Assembly: GCA_017477505.1 (NCBI GenBank)
Contig: JAFUVQ010000062.1
Location: 48,370-112,369 of the forward strand
Direction: 5' to 3'
Source: Eubacterium sp.
Lineage (GTDB): Bacteria > Bacillota > Clostridia > Lachnospirales > Lachnospiraceae
DNA length: 64,000 bases
Both the position numbers and the translations under genes were made by a program. This document shows, piece by piece, positions 27,447 through 37,094 of the stretch. The notes beneath the pieces are model-generated. The model saw nothing but the letters and a program-made list of their open reading frames with translations. It made no database searches and was not told where the DNA came from. Position 1 is the first letter of the stretch, and every line of letters begins with the position of its first letter.

Positions 27447-28472
27447 CTATCTCACGACAGCGTGAGTCTTAAGATAATTCACCCACAACGTGTAGGATGA
27501 CGGATTCATATGAATACCATCCGGTGAAGAACCTGCTGCAAGCCCCCTGTCGGGATCGGTCAGCACGTCATTTACATCCAGATAAAAAATATCTATACCG
27601 TTTGCAAATGAAGCCGATGCGACATTCTTATCATTAAGATTGGTATTGTTCATATAATCACTCTGCATGGAATATGCAGTAGTCATATTTATATTTGCCT
27701 GAATGTAGATTATGGCATTCGGCTGCAATGCGCGAATGGTAGACAGTACATTTGCATACTCCTGCTTGAAGCCGGCTGTAGTTCCTATACCAAGATTATT
27801 TATTCCTATCATGATATAGATTTTACCGAACTGTCTTTCACGAAGTGCCTCCGCTATAGTAACCTTCGCACCCGAAAGATTAGTGGCGATCGGATCGGAC
27901 ATAAGATTATAAATAGTCTCGCCATTCTTACTGTAGAAGGTTGCACCCGGAAGTCCGCCGTATATCCTCATACCTTCAGTACGTGAATCACCTATAAAAA
28001 GGGCATCTGCAAAATAGTTATTATCTACCGTAACATAGTTATATGTAGTAGTAAGAGCGATCATTCCGGGATCGCTGTAGTAAGGTGAGCTGGCACCTGA
28101 AGGTGAATATGTTATATACTGCTGAGTGCCTGTTCCGGAAACCATATTACCTCCTCCATATGTAAGATGTGTTCCTCTTTCGAAGTCATCATCATCTTCT
28201 TCAGCATCCTTTTTTGCTGTCCGGGTGGTCTGTTCCGGTTCATCCTTGGGAAGATAATCAGAACCCATTATATCCTCAAGGTTTGATTCATTTCCGTTCC
28301 TTTTATTCTGTGTAATGGTACCAACATTCTCGATAATATAGTTAATACCACTATCCTCTCCACCGCCGAAAAGAAGCACACCAAGAGCAATACCCACCGT
28401 TCCGATAATAAGGAATACGGGCATCATAGAACGTCTCTTTTTATTTTTTCCTTTACTCTTCTTCAATATCAT
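27447..28472 (-). CDS. Membrane-anchored SGNH/GDSL hydrolase, copy 1
   Basis: Secreted or tethered esterase of the SGNH fold. A basic start (MILKKSKGKNKKRR) and a hydrophobic helix (about 16-36) form a signal anchor, then a disordered acidic linker to residue ~120. The catalytic domain has FIGDSRTEG (nucleophile Ser), the IMIGINNLG block with Asn, and SPDGIHMN (Asp-x-x-His). It is a clear paralogue of the next gene, so the two probably act on related wall or polysaccharide acetyl groups (inferred). The ATG at 28472 has GAGG only two bases away; a TTG six bases downstream is better spaced, so the start is uncertain by two codons. Confidence 0.88.
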   Translation of the reverse strand: MILKKSKGKNKKRRSMMPVFLIIGTVGIALGVLLFGGGEDSGINYIIENVGTITQNKRNGNESNLEDIMGSDYLPKDEPEQTTRTAKKDAEEDDDDFERGTHLTYGGGNMVSGTGTQQYITYSPSGASSPYYSDPGMIALTTTYNYVTVDNNYFADALFIGDSRTEGMRIYGGLPGATFYSKNGETIYNLMSDPIATNLSGAKVTIAEALRERQFGKIYIMIGINNLGIGTTAGFKQEYANVLSTIRALQPNAIIYIQANINMTTAYSMQSDYMNNTNLNDKNVASASFANGIDIFYLDVNDVLTDPDRGLAAGSSPDGIHMNPSSYTLWVNYLKTHAVVR

Positions 28473-28530
28473 CGCCTCATTTACGTGTGAATACTTACTC
28501 TATGTCTCTTAACGAAACACCTTTTGTCCA

Positions 28531-29604
28531 TCATTCAAATGCGTATTCGGGCAGAGCATGCTTATTAAGGTAGTCAACCCAGAGATCATAATATTCATCT
28601 TTTAGATGAAGTCCGTCTCCCGAGTAACCTGCCTTGATATCAAAATTATCCTCACATATCAGCTGATTCAGATTTATGTAGAAAATATCCTTACCATCGG
28701 CAAGTGTTGATATCGCTACGTTTCTGTCATTTATATTAATATTATTGGTAAGTCCCGAGCCTCCGTCATTATACCTTGCAGAAACATGCATGATCGAAAG
28801 AATGAATATCTTTGCATCAGGCTGCTTCTCTCTTATAGTATTTATCATATCGGAATATACCTGAAGGAACTGCTCTGTATTATGGGCTGCCATATTGTTG
28901 ACTCCGACCATAATATAGATTTTCTTAAACTGAGTATACTGCAGGGCGTCGGGAATTGAAGTAAGAACACCGTTTGGCGCCATAGCTATCTGTTCCCACA
29001 TGATGGTTGATATGCCTATACCCGTCTTGCTGTAATATGTAGCACCCGGAAATGCATTGTGAAGTCTGAAGCCCTCTATCCTGGAATCACCGATAAAAAG
29101 AGCATCATTGTAATAATCATCTTCCGCAGTTACATAATCATAATCAGTCGTAAGAGCATACTTTCCGGGATCGCTGTACATGTCCGAATTCACCTCGGTC
29201 GGTGTATACTCAACATACTCGGTTTTACCGGATGCTTTTTTTCCACCTCCGAAAAAGTCGGTAAACTTTTTCGAAATATCATCCTTTTTCTCAGCTTCGG
29301 TAGCTACAGTATTCCCTTCCTCATCAGTAACAGGCGTAGTATTATTTCCGAAAGAAATCGAAAGATCCTTAAAGAATATAAAATAAACTCCTGCAAGTAT
29401 CATGAGTCCGAAAAGCACAAATGTAAATATAGAAACACCCAGTGCAGCCTTGGCACTCTTCTTTCTTTTTCTTATCTTTTCTCTTTCTTTCTCCTGCTTA
29501 CGATGCTCAGCCTCTCTCTTCCTGGCCAGCTTTTCGTTGCCCGGTTTCATGCTCCTCTTTATCTGAAGATCATAATCGTCATCAAAATTTCCCTGCGTGC
29601 TCAT
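28531..29604 (-). CDS. Membrane-anchored SGNH/GDSL hydrolase, copy 2
   Basis: 357-residue paralogue of the gene downstream. A charged cytoplasmic stretch (residues 1-60) precedes one transmembrane helix, a linker, then the SGNH domain with FIGDSRIEG, IMVGVNNMA and SGDGLHLK (Asp and His). An upstream in-frame start at 29706 would run through the cspA terminator; the ATG at 29604 has GGAGG eight bases before it and lies behind a good promoter, so I use it. The two copies share the catalytic core but differ in tail and linker. Confidence 0.88.
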   Translation of the reverse strand: MSTQGNFDDDYDLQIKRSMKPGNEKLARKREAEHRKQEKEREKIRKRKKSAKAALGVSIFTFVLFGLMILAGVYFIFFKDLSISFGNNTTPVTDEEGNTVATEAEKKDDISKKFTDFFGGGKKASGKTEYVEYTPTEVNSDMYSDPGKYALTTDYDYVTAEDDYYNDALFIGDSRIEGFRLHNAFPGATYYSKTGIGISTIMWEQIAMAPNGVLTSIPDALQYTQFKKIYIMVGVNNMAAHNTEQFLQVYSDMINTIREKQPDAKIFILSIMHVSARYNDGGSGLTNNININDRNVAISTLADGKDIFYINLNQLICEDNFDIKAGYSGDGLHLKDEYYDLWVDYLNKHALPEYAFE

Positions 29605-29634
29605 TATCAGAACCTCCAACCTCTTAACTGATAA

Positions 29635-29663
29635 ATTATACCAAAATAATGTGTCATTTACAA
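29635..29663 (-). promoter_or_regulatory. Promoter of the SGNH hydrolase pair
   Basis: TTGTAA (29658-29663), 17-base spacer, TATAAT (29635-29640) on the minus strand, directly behind the cspA terminator. Confidence 0.7.
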
Positions 29664-29694
29664 GAAAAAGGACCGGTTTTAAAACCGATCCTTT
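29660..29694 (-). terminator. Terminator of the cold-shock gene
   Basis: AAAGGATCGGTTTT and AAAACCGGTCCTTT pair as a 14-bp stem (29667-29694), followed by five U. The stem has a G-U pair in the minus-strand RNA where the plus strand would have a C-A mismatch, confirming the direction. Confidence 0.85.
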
Positions 29695-29731
29695 CTCTTC
29701 GAGCATTTATCCAATAATTCTTTTTTGTGAG

Positions 29732-29935
29732 TTATTTGATAACTGTAACATTGGTAGCCTGTGGTCCCTTTTCGCCATTGACCACTTCATACTCTACCGC
29801 CTGGTTCTCTTCAAGAGTCTTGAAGCCTTCCATATTGAGCCCTGAGAAATGAACGAATACATCAACGCCATCCTCACCTGTAATGAAACCATAGCCCTTC
29901 TGGTTGTTGAACCATTTCACTGTACCTCTAGCCAT
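29732..29935 (-). CDS. CspA-family cold-shock protein
   Basis: 67-residue single-stranded nucleic acid binding protein acting as an RNA chaperone. RNP1 (KGYGFI) is at 13-18 and RNP2 (VFVHF) at 26-30, with the usual aromatic face. GGAGG stands nine bases before the ATG. It is monocistronic, with its own terminator and a long leader. Confidence 0.96.
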   Translation of the reverse strand: MARGTVKWFNNQKGYGFITGEDGVDVFVHFSGLNMEGFKTLEENQAVEYEVVNGEKGPQATNVTVIK

Positions 29936-30147
29936 TACTTAATTCCTCCAATTCTGCAATAATACTTACAAGTCTACATAAGGAAGTTTATCACAAAAGG
30001 AGATATTCTTCAAGGTTTCGGCTGGTTTTTGTCACCATTTTTTGGAATCGGTTAACAATCCGTCTTTTTTACCACTTAAGGTTACATAATTTAAGTATTG
30101 TAGCTAAGATACCTGTTTTTTTAAAGTAATAATTAACTCCTATGTAA

Positions 30148-30759
30148 CTATTTAACAGTAATCAACTTCCCTAAACTACAGTCATAACGGTAAATATACC
30201 ATGACATAATATCTTCCGGCCGGGCTATCTCACTATTCACTTTAAGTATCATCCCTTTTAGATAATCAATATCGGCAATACTTACCGGAGATATAAGGAT
30301 TTCATTTATACTTGAAGGGACCACGTAATAATCCTCACCAAGAATCTTCTTTAAATCATCCAGTACGGGAGCCTTAAACATAAGTGTAGCTCCATAATAG
30401 TATTCGTAATTACTGAGGATAAACAGCGGAGCATTTTTATTGATTTTTTTTATATCCCCATCCGGATCTATGCTCTTCATGAGATTCCCTGTACTGTCAA
30501 TAAACATTCTGAACATAGAATCATAATTCGATTCTCCTGTCCGGAAAGCCTCATCTTCAGTAACGCCCCATTCCTCAAGCATTTTTTCAGTTACTCTGAA
30601 GTCTTCAATTCTTCCATTTTCTTTATTTGCTATATACCTGAGTGTAAGTGCCATATCCTCATATATTCTTTTCGGATAAGGCTCATCTTTTTCATTCTCC
30701 GTATTAAGCGAAGCAACGCACACTATTCTGTTTTTATAGTCATTTATTTTTCCAGTCAT
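30148..30759 (-). CDS. Short DUF5688-family protein
   Basis: 203 residues that correspond to the central and C-terminal part of DUF5688, a family common in Lachnospiraceae: INTE-like start (ASLNTENEK), then the YYVVPSSINEILI block and a C-terminal YRYDCSLGKLITV. Family members I know are near 300 residues or more and begin about 100 residues earlier, so this is an N-terminally short form. It is not simply broken: it has its own promoter at 30813-30842 and a GGA-type ribosome site. Function unknown. It lies between cspA and purA. Confidence 0.7.
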   Translation of the reverse strand: MTGKINDYKNRIVCVASLNTENEKDEPYPKRIYEDMALTLRYIANKENGRIEDFRVTEKMLEEWGVTEDEAFRTGESNYDSMFRMFIDSTGNLMKSIDPDGDIKKINKNAPLFILSNYEYYYGATLMFKAPVLDDLKKILGEDYYVVPSSINEILISPVSIADIDYLKGMILKVNSEIARPEDIMSWYIYRYDCSLGKLITVK

Positions 30760-30812
30760 ACCAGTCCTTTCCGCATCAGCGGACTATAGACATGAAGCGC
30801 AAAGACACAGAT

Positions 30813-30842
30813 ATTATCACACTGCATGATGTCCATTGTCAA
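30813..30842 (-). promoter_or_regulatory. Promoter of the short DUF5688 gene
   Basis: TTGACA (30837-30842), 18-base spacer, GATAAT (30813-30818) on the minus strand. The leader has a small nested hairpin ending near the ribosome site. Confidence 0.65.
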
Positions 30843-30858
30843 GGATAACACTTGCCAT

Positions 30859-30889
30859 TAGAAAAAGCATGCTGCCTGCAACATGCTTT
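30859..30889 (-). terminator. Rho-independent terminator of purA
   Basis: AAAGCATGTTG and CAGCATGCTTT form an 11-pair stem (30864-30889) with a CAGG loop, followed by TTTTTC on the minus strand. Confidence 0.85.
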
Positions 30890-30925
30890 ATTCTATTCAT
30901 TCCTCGTGAAAGGGATGCTTATTAT

Positions 30926-32224
30926 TTATTTTGAGAGAGCTGACTCTCTGTATATAATCTCATGTCTTGCCGGTCCGTTTGAAACCATAGTGATAGGATA
31001 TCCTATATGTTCCTCACAGAACTCTATATACTTACGGCAATTCTCAGGAAGATCCTCGTACTTTGTGATTCCTCTGATGTCACATTTCCATCCCGGAAGT
31101 GTCTCATATACAGGCTTTGCTTTCTTAAGATCCGTGGTTGTAGGGAATGAAGTAGTAACTTCTCCATCAATGTCATATCCTACACAAACCGGAATCTCAT
31201 CAAGATATCCAAGGACATCAAGAACAGTAAATGCAACGTCCGTAGCACCCTGAAGTCTGCAGCCATATCTGGATGCAACACAGTCAAACCATCCCATACG
31301 TCTTGGTCTTCCTGTTGTAGCACCGTATTCACCACCATCACCGCCACGGCGACGAAGCTCATCAGCCACTTCGGTATCAAGAATCTCAGATGTGAACTCA
31401 CCAGCTCCGACAGCACTTGAGTATGCCTTACATACTACTACTATTTTCTTTATCTCATATGGTGGAAGTCCTGCTCCGATAGCGCCATAAGCTGCAAGTG
31501 TCGAAGACGATGTAACCATAGGATAAATTCCATGATCGGGATCCTTAAGTGAACCCAGCTGTCCTTCGAGAAGTATATTCTTACCTTCCTTAAGAGCATT
31601 GTCAAGGTATGCGGAAACATCACATACATATGGCTCTATCATTTTCTTATATTCCATAAGAGTATCATATACTTCATCAACGGTAAGAAGAGGCTTATGA
31701 TAAAGATGTTCAAGAAGAACATTCTTCTGTGCTATTACTCTCTCGATTTTTTCTCTGAGAGAATCCCTGTCATCAAAAAGCTCGCTTACCTGAAAGCCGA
31801 TCTTTGCATATTTATCAGAATAAAATGGTGCGATGCCGGACTTGGTAGATCCGAAGGATGCACCCTTAAGTCTTTCTTCTTCATATGAATCAAGAAGCAC
31901 ATGATAAGGCATTACCATCTGCGCCCTGTCTGATACAAGAAGCTTAGGTGCGGGAACTCCTCCCTTTACCACATCATTGTATTCCTTGAAAAGTTTAGGA
32001 ATATCAAGCGCAACACCATTTCCTATGATACTTACGGTATGTCCGTAAAACACACCTGAAGGAAGTGTATGAAGAGCAAACTTGCCATAATCATTTACAA
32101 TTGTATGACCAGCATTTGCTCCGCCCTGAAATCTGATGATGATATCAGACTCCTCTGCAAGCATATCTGTAATCTTGCCCTTTCCTTCATCACCCCAGTT
32201 AGCACCTACGATTGCTGTTACCAT
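30926..32224 (-). CDS. purA: Adenylosuccinate synthetase
   Basis: GTP-dependent condensation of IMP with aspartate, the first committed step to AMP. The P-loop-like GDEGKGK is at 11-17, followed by the catalytic GANAGHTI segment; the C-terminal GTP site includes TVLDVLGYLDEIPV. The length of 432 is standard. AAGGAGA lies before the ATG. It follows purB and has its own extended -10 promoter in the gap, so it can be expressed separately. Confidence 0.97.
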   Translation of the reverse strand: MVTAIVGANWGDEGKGKITDMLAEESDIIIRFQGGANAGHTIVNDYGKFALHTLPSGVFYGHTVSIIGNGVALDIPKLFKEYNDVVKGGVPAPKLLVSDRAQMVMPYHVLLDSYEEERLKGASFGSTKSGIAPFYSDKYAKIGFQVSELFDDRDSLREKIERVIAQKNVLLEHLYHKPLLTVDEVYDTLMEYKKMIEPYVCDVSAYLDNALKEGKNILLEGQLGSLKDPDHGIYPMVTSSSTLAAYGAIGAGLPPYEIKKIVVVCKAYSSAVGAGEFTSEILDTEVADELRRRGGDGGEYGATTGRPRRMGWFDCVASRYGCRLQGATDVAFTVLDVLGYLDEIPVCVGYDIDGEVTTSFPTTTDLKKAKPVYETLPGWKCDIRGITKYEDLPENCRKYIEFCEEHIGYPITMVSNGPARHEIIYRESALSK

Positions 32225-32246
32225 GAGTTAATCTCTCCTTTATATA

Positions 32247-32281
32247 TGACAGACTGCTCTGTCACTGTCATTATTATAACA
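32247..32281 (-). promoter_or_regulatory. Extended -10 promoter and 5' hairpin of purA
   Basis: TGTTATAAT at 32273-32281 (minus strand) is an extended -10 box with no good -35. The transcript would start next to the stem TGACAGA/TCTGTCA (32247-32264), a 5'-end hairpin that ends shortly before the ribosome site. Confidence 0.55.
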
Positions 32282-32433
32282 AAATTCTCGTTAAATCCGG
32301 ACTGAACGTTGACTGCTTAACCTTGAGCAACCATCAATTTCATCTTCGGAATTTATCGGAATAATGTCTCCCAACGCACAAACACAGACACTATACACTA
32401 ATAATACTGCATTGTAAATAATAAACTGTAATT

Positions 32434-33888
32434 TTACACATTAATCTCTGCTGTAAGTCCGAGCTCGTCACTGTTTGCATCAAGAACAGGTTTAATAACT
32501 TCATTTATGAACTCTTCTGTCTGTTCAGGCGCACGTCCTACATAAAGTATAGGCTTCATGATCTCAAGCAGCTCTTCTTTGGTCTTTCCAAAAGCCGGGT
32601 CAGCTGCAATTCTGTCTACAAGATCATTCGGCTTTCCTTCTCTCTTGACCACTGCTCCTGCTTCCATGGAGTATGTACGTATCTTCTCATGAAGCTCCTG
32701 ACGGTTTCCGCCTGACTTAACGGCATCCATCATGATATTCTCTGTAGCCATGAATGGAATCTCTTCCATGAATCTCTTTGTGATAACCTTGTCATAAACA
32801 ACAAGTCCGTCAACAACGTTAAGATAAAGATCAAGGATACCGTCTATGGCAAGGAAGCCTTCAGGTATTGAGATTCTCTTGTTAGCAGAATCATCAAGCG
32901 TTCTCTCAAACCACTGTGTAGCTGCTGTGATGGCTGGATTGATGGTATCTGCTATAACATAATTTGCAAGTGAAGCGATTCTCTCACTTCTCATAGGATT
33001 TCTCTTATATGCCATTGCTGAAGAGCCTATCTGATTCTTCTCAAACGGTTCCTCAATCTCCTTAAGATGCTGGAGAAGTCTGATATCATTTGAGAATTTA
33101 TGAGCGCTCTGGGCAATTCCTGCAAGTACATTCAGTACACGTGAATCAACTTTACGTGAGTAGGTCTGACCTGATACAGGGTAGCATTCCTTAAAGCCCA
33201 TCTTCTCAGCAATCTTCTTATCTATAGCTTTAACCTTCTCATGATCCCCGCCGAAAAGCTCAAGGAAGCTTGCCTGAGTACCTGTAGTACCCTTTGAACC
33301 GAGAAGTTTCTGCTGATCTATCATATACTCAACATCCTGAAGGTCCATATAGAGATCCTGCAGCCAGAGAGTTGCTCTCTTACCTACTGTTGTAGGCTGT
33401 GCAGGCTGGAAATGAGTAAATGCAAGGGTAGGAAGATCCTTATATTCCATAGCGAACTTAGAAAGCTCATTGATTACATTTAAAAGCTTCTTTCTAACAA
33501 GCTTAAGGGCCTCAGTCATAATGATGACATCAGTATTATCACCAACATAGCAGCTGGTCGCACCCAGGTGGATGATGCCTGCCGCTTTAGGACACTGCTG
33601 ACCATATGCATAAACATGGCTCATTACATCATGTCTTACGAGCTTTTCTCTTTCCTTTGCAACCTCATAATTGATATCATCTGCATTTGCCTTCAGCTCT
33701 TCTATCATCTCATCTGTTATACGGGGCTGTCCGTCACTTCCGAGAAGTCCCAGCTCCTGCTCAGTCTCAGCAAGCGCAATCCAGAGCTTTCTCCATGTCT
33801 TAAATTTCATATCAGGTGAGAAGATATACTGCATTTCCTTACTTGCATATCTCTCACTAAGCGGGCTTACATACTTGTCGTTACTCAT
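32434..33888 (-). CDS. purB: Adenylosuccinate lyase
   Basis: Cleaves adenylosuccinate and SAICAR, releasing fumarate, in purine synthesis. The signature SSAMAYKRNPM with the catalytic Ser loop is present, with the fumarase/aspartase superfamily fold. At 484 residues it belongs to the longer class found in Clostridia and eukaryotes. AGGAG is well placed before the ATG. It lies just upstream of purA, so the two AMP-branch genes stay together, away from the main pur operon. Confidence 0.96.
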   Translation of the reverse strand: MSNDKYVSPLSERYASKEMQYIFSPDMKFKTWRKLWIALAETEQELGLLGSDGQPRITDEMIEELKANADDINYEVAKEREKLVRHDVMSHVYAYGQQCPKAAGIIHLGATSCYVGDNTDVIIMTEALKLVRKKLLNVINELSKFAMEYKDLPTLAFTHFQPAQPTTVGKRATLWLQDLYMDLQDVEYMIDQQKLLGSKGTTGTQASFLELFGGDHEKVKAIDKKIAEKMGFKECYPVSGQTYSRKVDSRVLNVLAGIAQSAHKFSNDIRLLQHLKEIEEPFEKNQIGSSAMAYKRNPMRSERIASLANYVIADTINPAITAATQWFERTLDDSANKRISIPEGFLAIDGILDLYLNVVDGLVVYDKVITKRFMEEIPFMATENIMMDAVKSGGNRQELHEKIRTYSMEAGAVVKREGKPNDLVDRIAADPAFGKTKEELLEIMKPILYVGRAPEQTEEFINEVIKPVLDANSDELGLTAEINV

Positions 33889-33957
33889 TTTTTATATCTC
33901 CTTATTTCTTTATCTTTTCTGTATTATTCTAACCAACTTATCCGTATAACAAAATCC

Positions 33958-34000
33958 AAAAAATGTCCTGTTAAACACCATACTGTTAAGTTAAACAGGA
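33958..34000 (-). terminator. Terminator of rfbD
   Basis: TCCTGTT and AACAGGA, extended past one mismatch, form a stem at 33966-34000, followed on the minus strand by CATTTTTTGG. It begins six bases after the rfbD stop. Confidence 0.65.
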
Positions 34001-34005
34001 TAGTA

Positions 34006-34863
34006 TTAACTCAGATATTCAGCAATCGCATCCTTCCAGTCTGCAAATGTATAATTCAGTCTCTCACGGAATGCCTTATTATCAAGAACAGAGTAAGCAG
34101 GTCTCTCTGCCGGAGATGGATACATATCAGATGTGATATGCTTTACCTTGGTATCCTTCCCTGCAAGTCGGAATATCTCTTCAGTGAAATCTGCCCATGA
34201 ACACTGTCCCTCGCAGGTTCCGTGATAGATTCCATACTCCTCAGTAGGCACCAGAACCTTGATGCCTCTGGCAAGCTCCATGGCACTTGTGGGTGAACCA
34301 ACCTGATCACATACTACAGAAACCTCATCACGTGTCTCGGCAAGACCGAGCATCGTCTTAACGAAGTTCTTTCCGTCACCGTAAAGCCATGCAGTTCTGA
34401 CGATGAAATACTTATCGGCATTTTCAGTCACGAACTTCTCTCCTGCATACTTTGTACGTCCGTAAGCCCCTATAGGCTTCTGTTCATCTGACTCGACATA
34501 AGGAACAGTATTGGTTCCATCGAATACATAATCGGTAGATATATGAACCAGCTTGATATCTGCCTCTTTGGAAACTATGGCAAGGTTACGCGGTCCCTCA
34601 GCATTAATCTTATATGCTATATCCTCAGCTGATTCCGCCGCATTTACATTTGTAAATGCAGAGCAGTTAATAATCACGTCAGGCTTCTCCTCAGAAACCA
34701 TCTTTCTTACTGCTTCTATATCAGTAATATCAAGAGTCGCAATACCGTCAATACCGAAATCGGTATTCACCAGTGTTACGCTTCCATCCTTAACTTCGTC
34801 AGCATAAACAGCATTTATCGCTCTTCCCAGCTGTCCGTTACAGCCGGTTACTAAAATCTTCAT
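34006..34863 (-). CDS. rfbD: dTDP-4-dehydrorhamnose reductase
   Basis: NADPH-dependent short-chain-type reductase that completes dTDP-L-rhamnose. Rossmann start MKILVTGCNGQLG, substrate motif STDYVFDG and the catalytic YGRTKYAGE (Tyr-x-x-x-Lys) are visible. The ATG at 34863 has AGAGG seven bases before it; an earlier start at 34923 would add a sequence unlike the family, so I reject it (285 residues). The rhamnose partners rfbA, B and C are not in the window. It follows the GT4 gene after about 130 bases. Confidence 0.9.
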   Translation of the reverse strand: MKILVTGCNGQLGRAINAVYADEVKDGSVTLVNTDFGIDGIATLDITDIEAVRKMVSEEKPDVIINCSAFTNVNAAESAEDIAYKINAEGPRNLAIVSKEADIKLVHISTDYVFDGTNTVPYVESDEQKPIGAYGRTKYAGEKFVTENADKYFIVRTAWLYGDGKNFVKTMLGLAETRDEVSVVCDQVGSPTSAMELARGIKVLVPTEEYGIYHGTCEGQCSWADFTEEIFRLAGKDTKVKHITSDMYPSPAERPAYSVLDNKAFRERLNYTFADWKDAIAEYLS

Positions 34864-34996
34864 CCTGTTACCTCTCTCATATGAACTACTGATTATAATC
34901 ATCCAGCATCTATCAGTACTCATAAGTCACCATGATCATGCCTATTTAACATGATAATTATCAGACTATTTGAGTACTGAAACTCACAATATAATA

Positions 34997-36238
34997 TCAT
35001 AACACCATTTCAAAGAATTCCGCAAGTTCTCCTTCTATCTTTTCCTCTTCAAAATTATCTAGGAAGAGTCTTCTTGAAGCCTTTCTCATATCTTCGACAG
35101 CATTTTTGTCCTTACTTAGGAAGTCTCTAATATTATTCTTATAATTTTCATTTGAAACACTTACACCTGCTCCGTATTCTTCCATGAGCTTTGCTGTATC
35201 ACCCTTAACACTGTTTATAACAGGTATTCCAAGTGAGAAATAATCAAGGGATTTCATGGTTGCACCGATGTACACAGTTTCCTTCATGATATTCAGGGCA
35301 GCATCCGCATCTCCCATGATTCTTGCCTTTTCATATTCATCATAGACTATGCCATGATTGATGAATCTCGCACCTGCAGCTTCAGTAAGTTCTTTAAGAG
35401 TATCAATACCTTCTCCGTTTCCTATAAAATGAAGTACGACTTTTCTACGCTTTGCGATTTCCGCTATAACCTTTCCTATAAGTTCTATATCCGTTATGTT
35501 ATTGATAGCCCCGAGATAGATAATCTTGAAACTATTCTGATTCTCACCTGTTTCTTTAAAGTCAGGTCCTTTCTCCAGCATCGATTCAAATCCACCTGAT
35601 GTAAGTGCCCGTCCGAGAGGTGATGACTTTTCAAAGATCATGCTGTCTTTCTTACATAAATAAACTCTTTTCTGGAGCACTCCTTTTTTAGAGAGAATTT
35701 CTCCCAGATCATCATTTACCGTATCCCTGAAGAGATTGCATTCGTATAGGATTCCGTCTGCGTCAGGAAGCGCTTTGTTCCTGATACTCTTCCATACAGA
35801 AAGAAATGGGCTTGCCAGCTTCTTAAGCATTCCAGTAACAGGAAGCGTCTCCGGCCACATATCTACAACGTCGTATACTACCTTTGCATCACGTTTTGCT
35901 TTCTTCTTATAATTTGAAACCGCAGAGAATTCAAAATTCGGAGGAGTTATGGCATATACAAGCTCAGGCTTTATCTTCCTCAGAATTCTTTCAACCTTAT
36001 GTCCGTAGATATAATGTGAATAAATCCTTCCCACCGAAAGATTCCTCTTATAGGTCGGAACATGGATCATCTTTAGTCCGTCTCTCTCCACGTGGTAAGT
36101 AACCTTATTCCTGTGGTCAAAGTCACCGGCTACGATCACAGTCCTGTAACCCATATCACGAAGAACCTTCTCTATATATTTAGTTCTGACTTCGTAGCTG
36201 TAATTATCAAAACAGCTGACTATGACTGCTTTTTTCAT
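34997..36238 (-). CDS. Glycosyltransferase, GT-B fold, group 1 type
   Basis: 413-residue cytosolic glycosyltransferase. It has the N-terminal acceptor half (IVAGDFDHRNK, PPNFEFSAVSNYKK) and a C-terminal nucleotide-sugar half (IIYLGAINNITDIELI, KSLDYFSLGIPVI), the layout of GT4 enzymes. GGAG precedes the ATG. The sugar and acceptor cannot be told. It lies between a GT2 enzyme and rfbD, within the surface glycan region. Confidence 0.85.
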   Translation of the reverse strand: MKKAVIVSCFDNYSYEVRTKYIEKVLRDMGYRTVIVAGDFDHRNKVTYHVERDGLKMIHVPTYKRNLSVGRIYSHYIYGHKVERILRKIKPELVYAITPPNFEFSAVSNYKKKAKRDAKVVYDVVDMWPETLPVTGMLKKLASPFLSVWKSIRNKALPDADGILYECNLFRDTVNDDLGEILSKKGVLQKRVYLCKKDSMIFEKSSPLGRALTSGGFESMLEKGPDFKETGENQNSFKIIYLGAINNITDIELIGKVIAEIAKRRKVVLHFIGNGEGIDTLKELTEAAGARFINHGIVYDEYEKARIMGDADAALNIMKETVYIGATMKSLDYFSLGIPVINSVKGDTAKLMEEYGAGVSVSNENYKNNIRDFLSKDKNAVEDMRKASRRLFLDNFEEEKIEGELAEFFEMVL

Positions 36239-36266
36239 ACATCACTCCACTTATTGAGATTCAAGT

Positions 36267-37016
36267 TTATCTGTCTGTCGTTTGTTTTCCACTCATAAGT
36301 TTTCTTCGTTTCTCAACATTTGCAAGCCGTTTACTCACCATAGTCTTCATTCCGATAACATTTGATATCTTCCGCTTTACTCCGACGCCTTCGGAGCTGT
36401 TGCTCTCACTGTAATCACGATACAGTATCAGCTTTTCATCTATGATTCCGACTTTGCCGACCTTTTCAGCTATAAGACCTATCCATTGGTCATGCATCGC
36501 AACGTGAGGCGGAATCGGACAGATGTATCTTATAAGTTCTCTCTTAAATGCCATGCAGCAGCCCTGATAACCATTCTTCAGCAGGTTATGGTTAAAGCCC
36601 TGCTTTACATTTCTATATGAATAAAGATCCCTTCCGGTTCTCTTCAGGTCTTTATCGACAAAATCACAGTTATGAAGAAGAAGTATATCATCAGTCTCTT
36701 CGAAATGCTTTCTTGTGACTTCTGCTTTCTCCGGAAGCCAGATATCATCCTGATCGGAAAGGATTATTATCTCATTCCTGGTATGTCTTATCGCATAATT
36801 AAAGTTCGGGATGATTCCCTTTTTCCTACAGTGAACAAGGCATATCCGGTTATCATCAGCTGCCAGGTCTCTAACGATTTCCTCGGTATTGTCAGTGCTC
36901 TCATTCATAGATATTACCAGCTCATCATCAGCACCGATACTGTTCAGTATACTCCTTATCTGCTCTTCTATATAAAGTTCACCATTGTATGCCGCAAGGG
37001 CAACTGAAATATTCAT
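36267..37016 (-). CDS. Family 2 glycosyltransferase
   Basis: 249-residue GT-A enzyme: NISVALAAYNGELYIEEQIRSIL, then the SDQDDIW motif (metal DxD equivalent), and a C-terminal basic tail. This is the rhamnosyl-transferase-like branch of GT2. The ribosome site is weak. It starts after the Uma2 gene with a 78-base gap and is followed by the GT4 gene. Confidence 0.85.
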   Translation of the reverse strand: MNISVALAAYNGELYIEEQIRSILNSIGADDELVISMNESTDNTEEIVRDLAADDNRICLVHCRKKGIIPNFNYAIRHTRNEIIILSDQDDIWLPEKAEVTRKHFEETDDILLLHNCDFVDKDLKRTGRDLYSYRNVKQGFNHNLLKNGYQGCCMAFKRELIRYICPIPPHVAMHDQWIGLIAEKVGKVGIIDEKLILYRDYSESNSSEGVGVKRKISNVIGMKTMVSKRLANVEKRRKLMSGKQTTDR

Positions 37017-37094
37017 ATTCTTCTAACACTAAATGCCAGGCTGCGCCATGTTTAAAATATAGTCTCAAGTTTATATGGCAGTGCATGTGCATTA

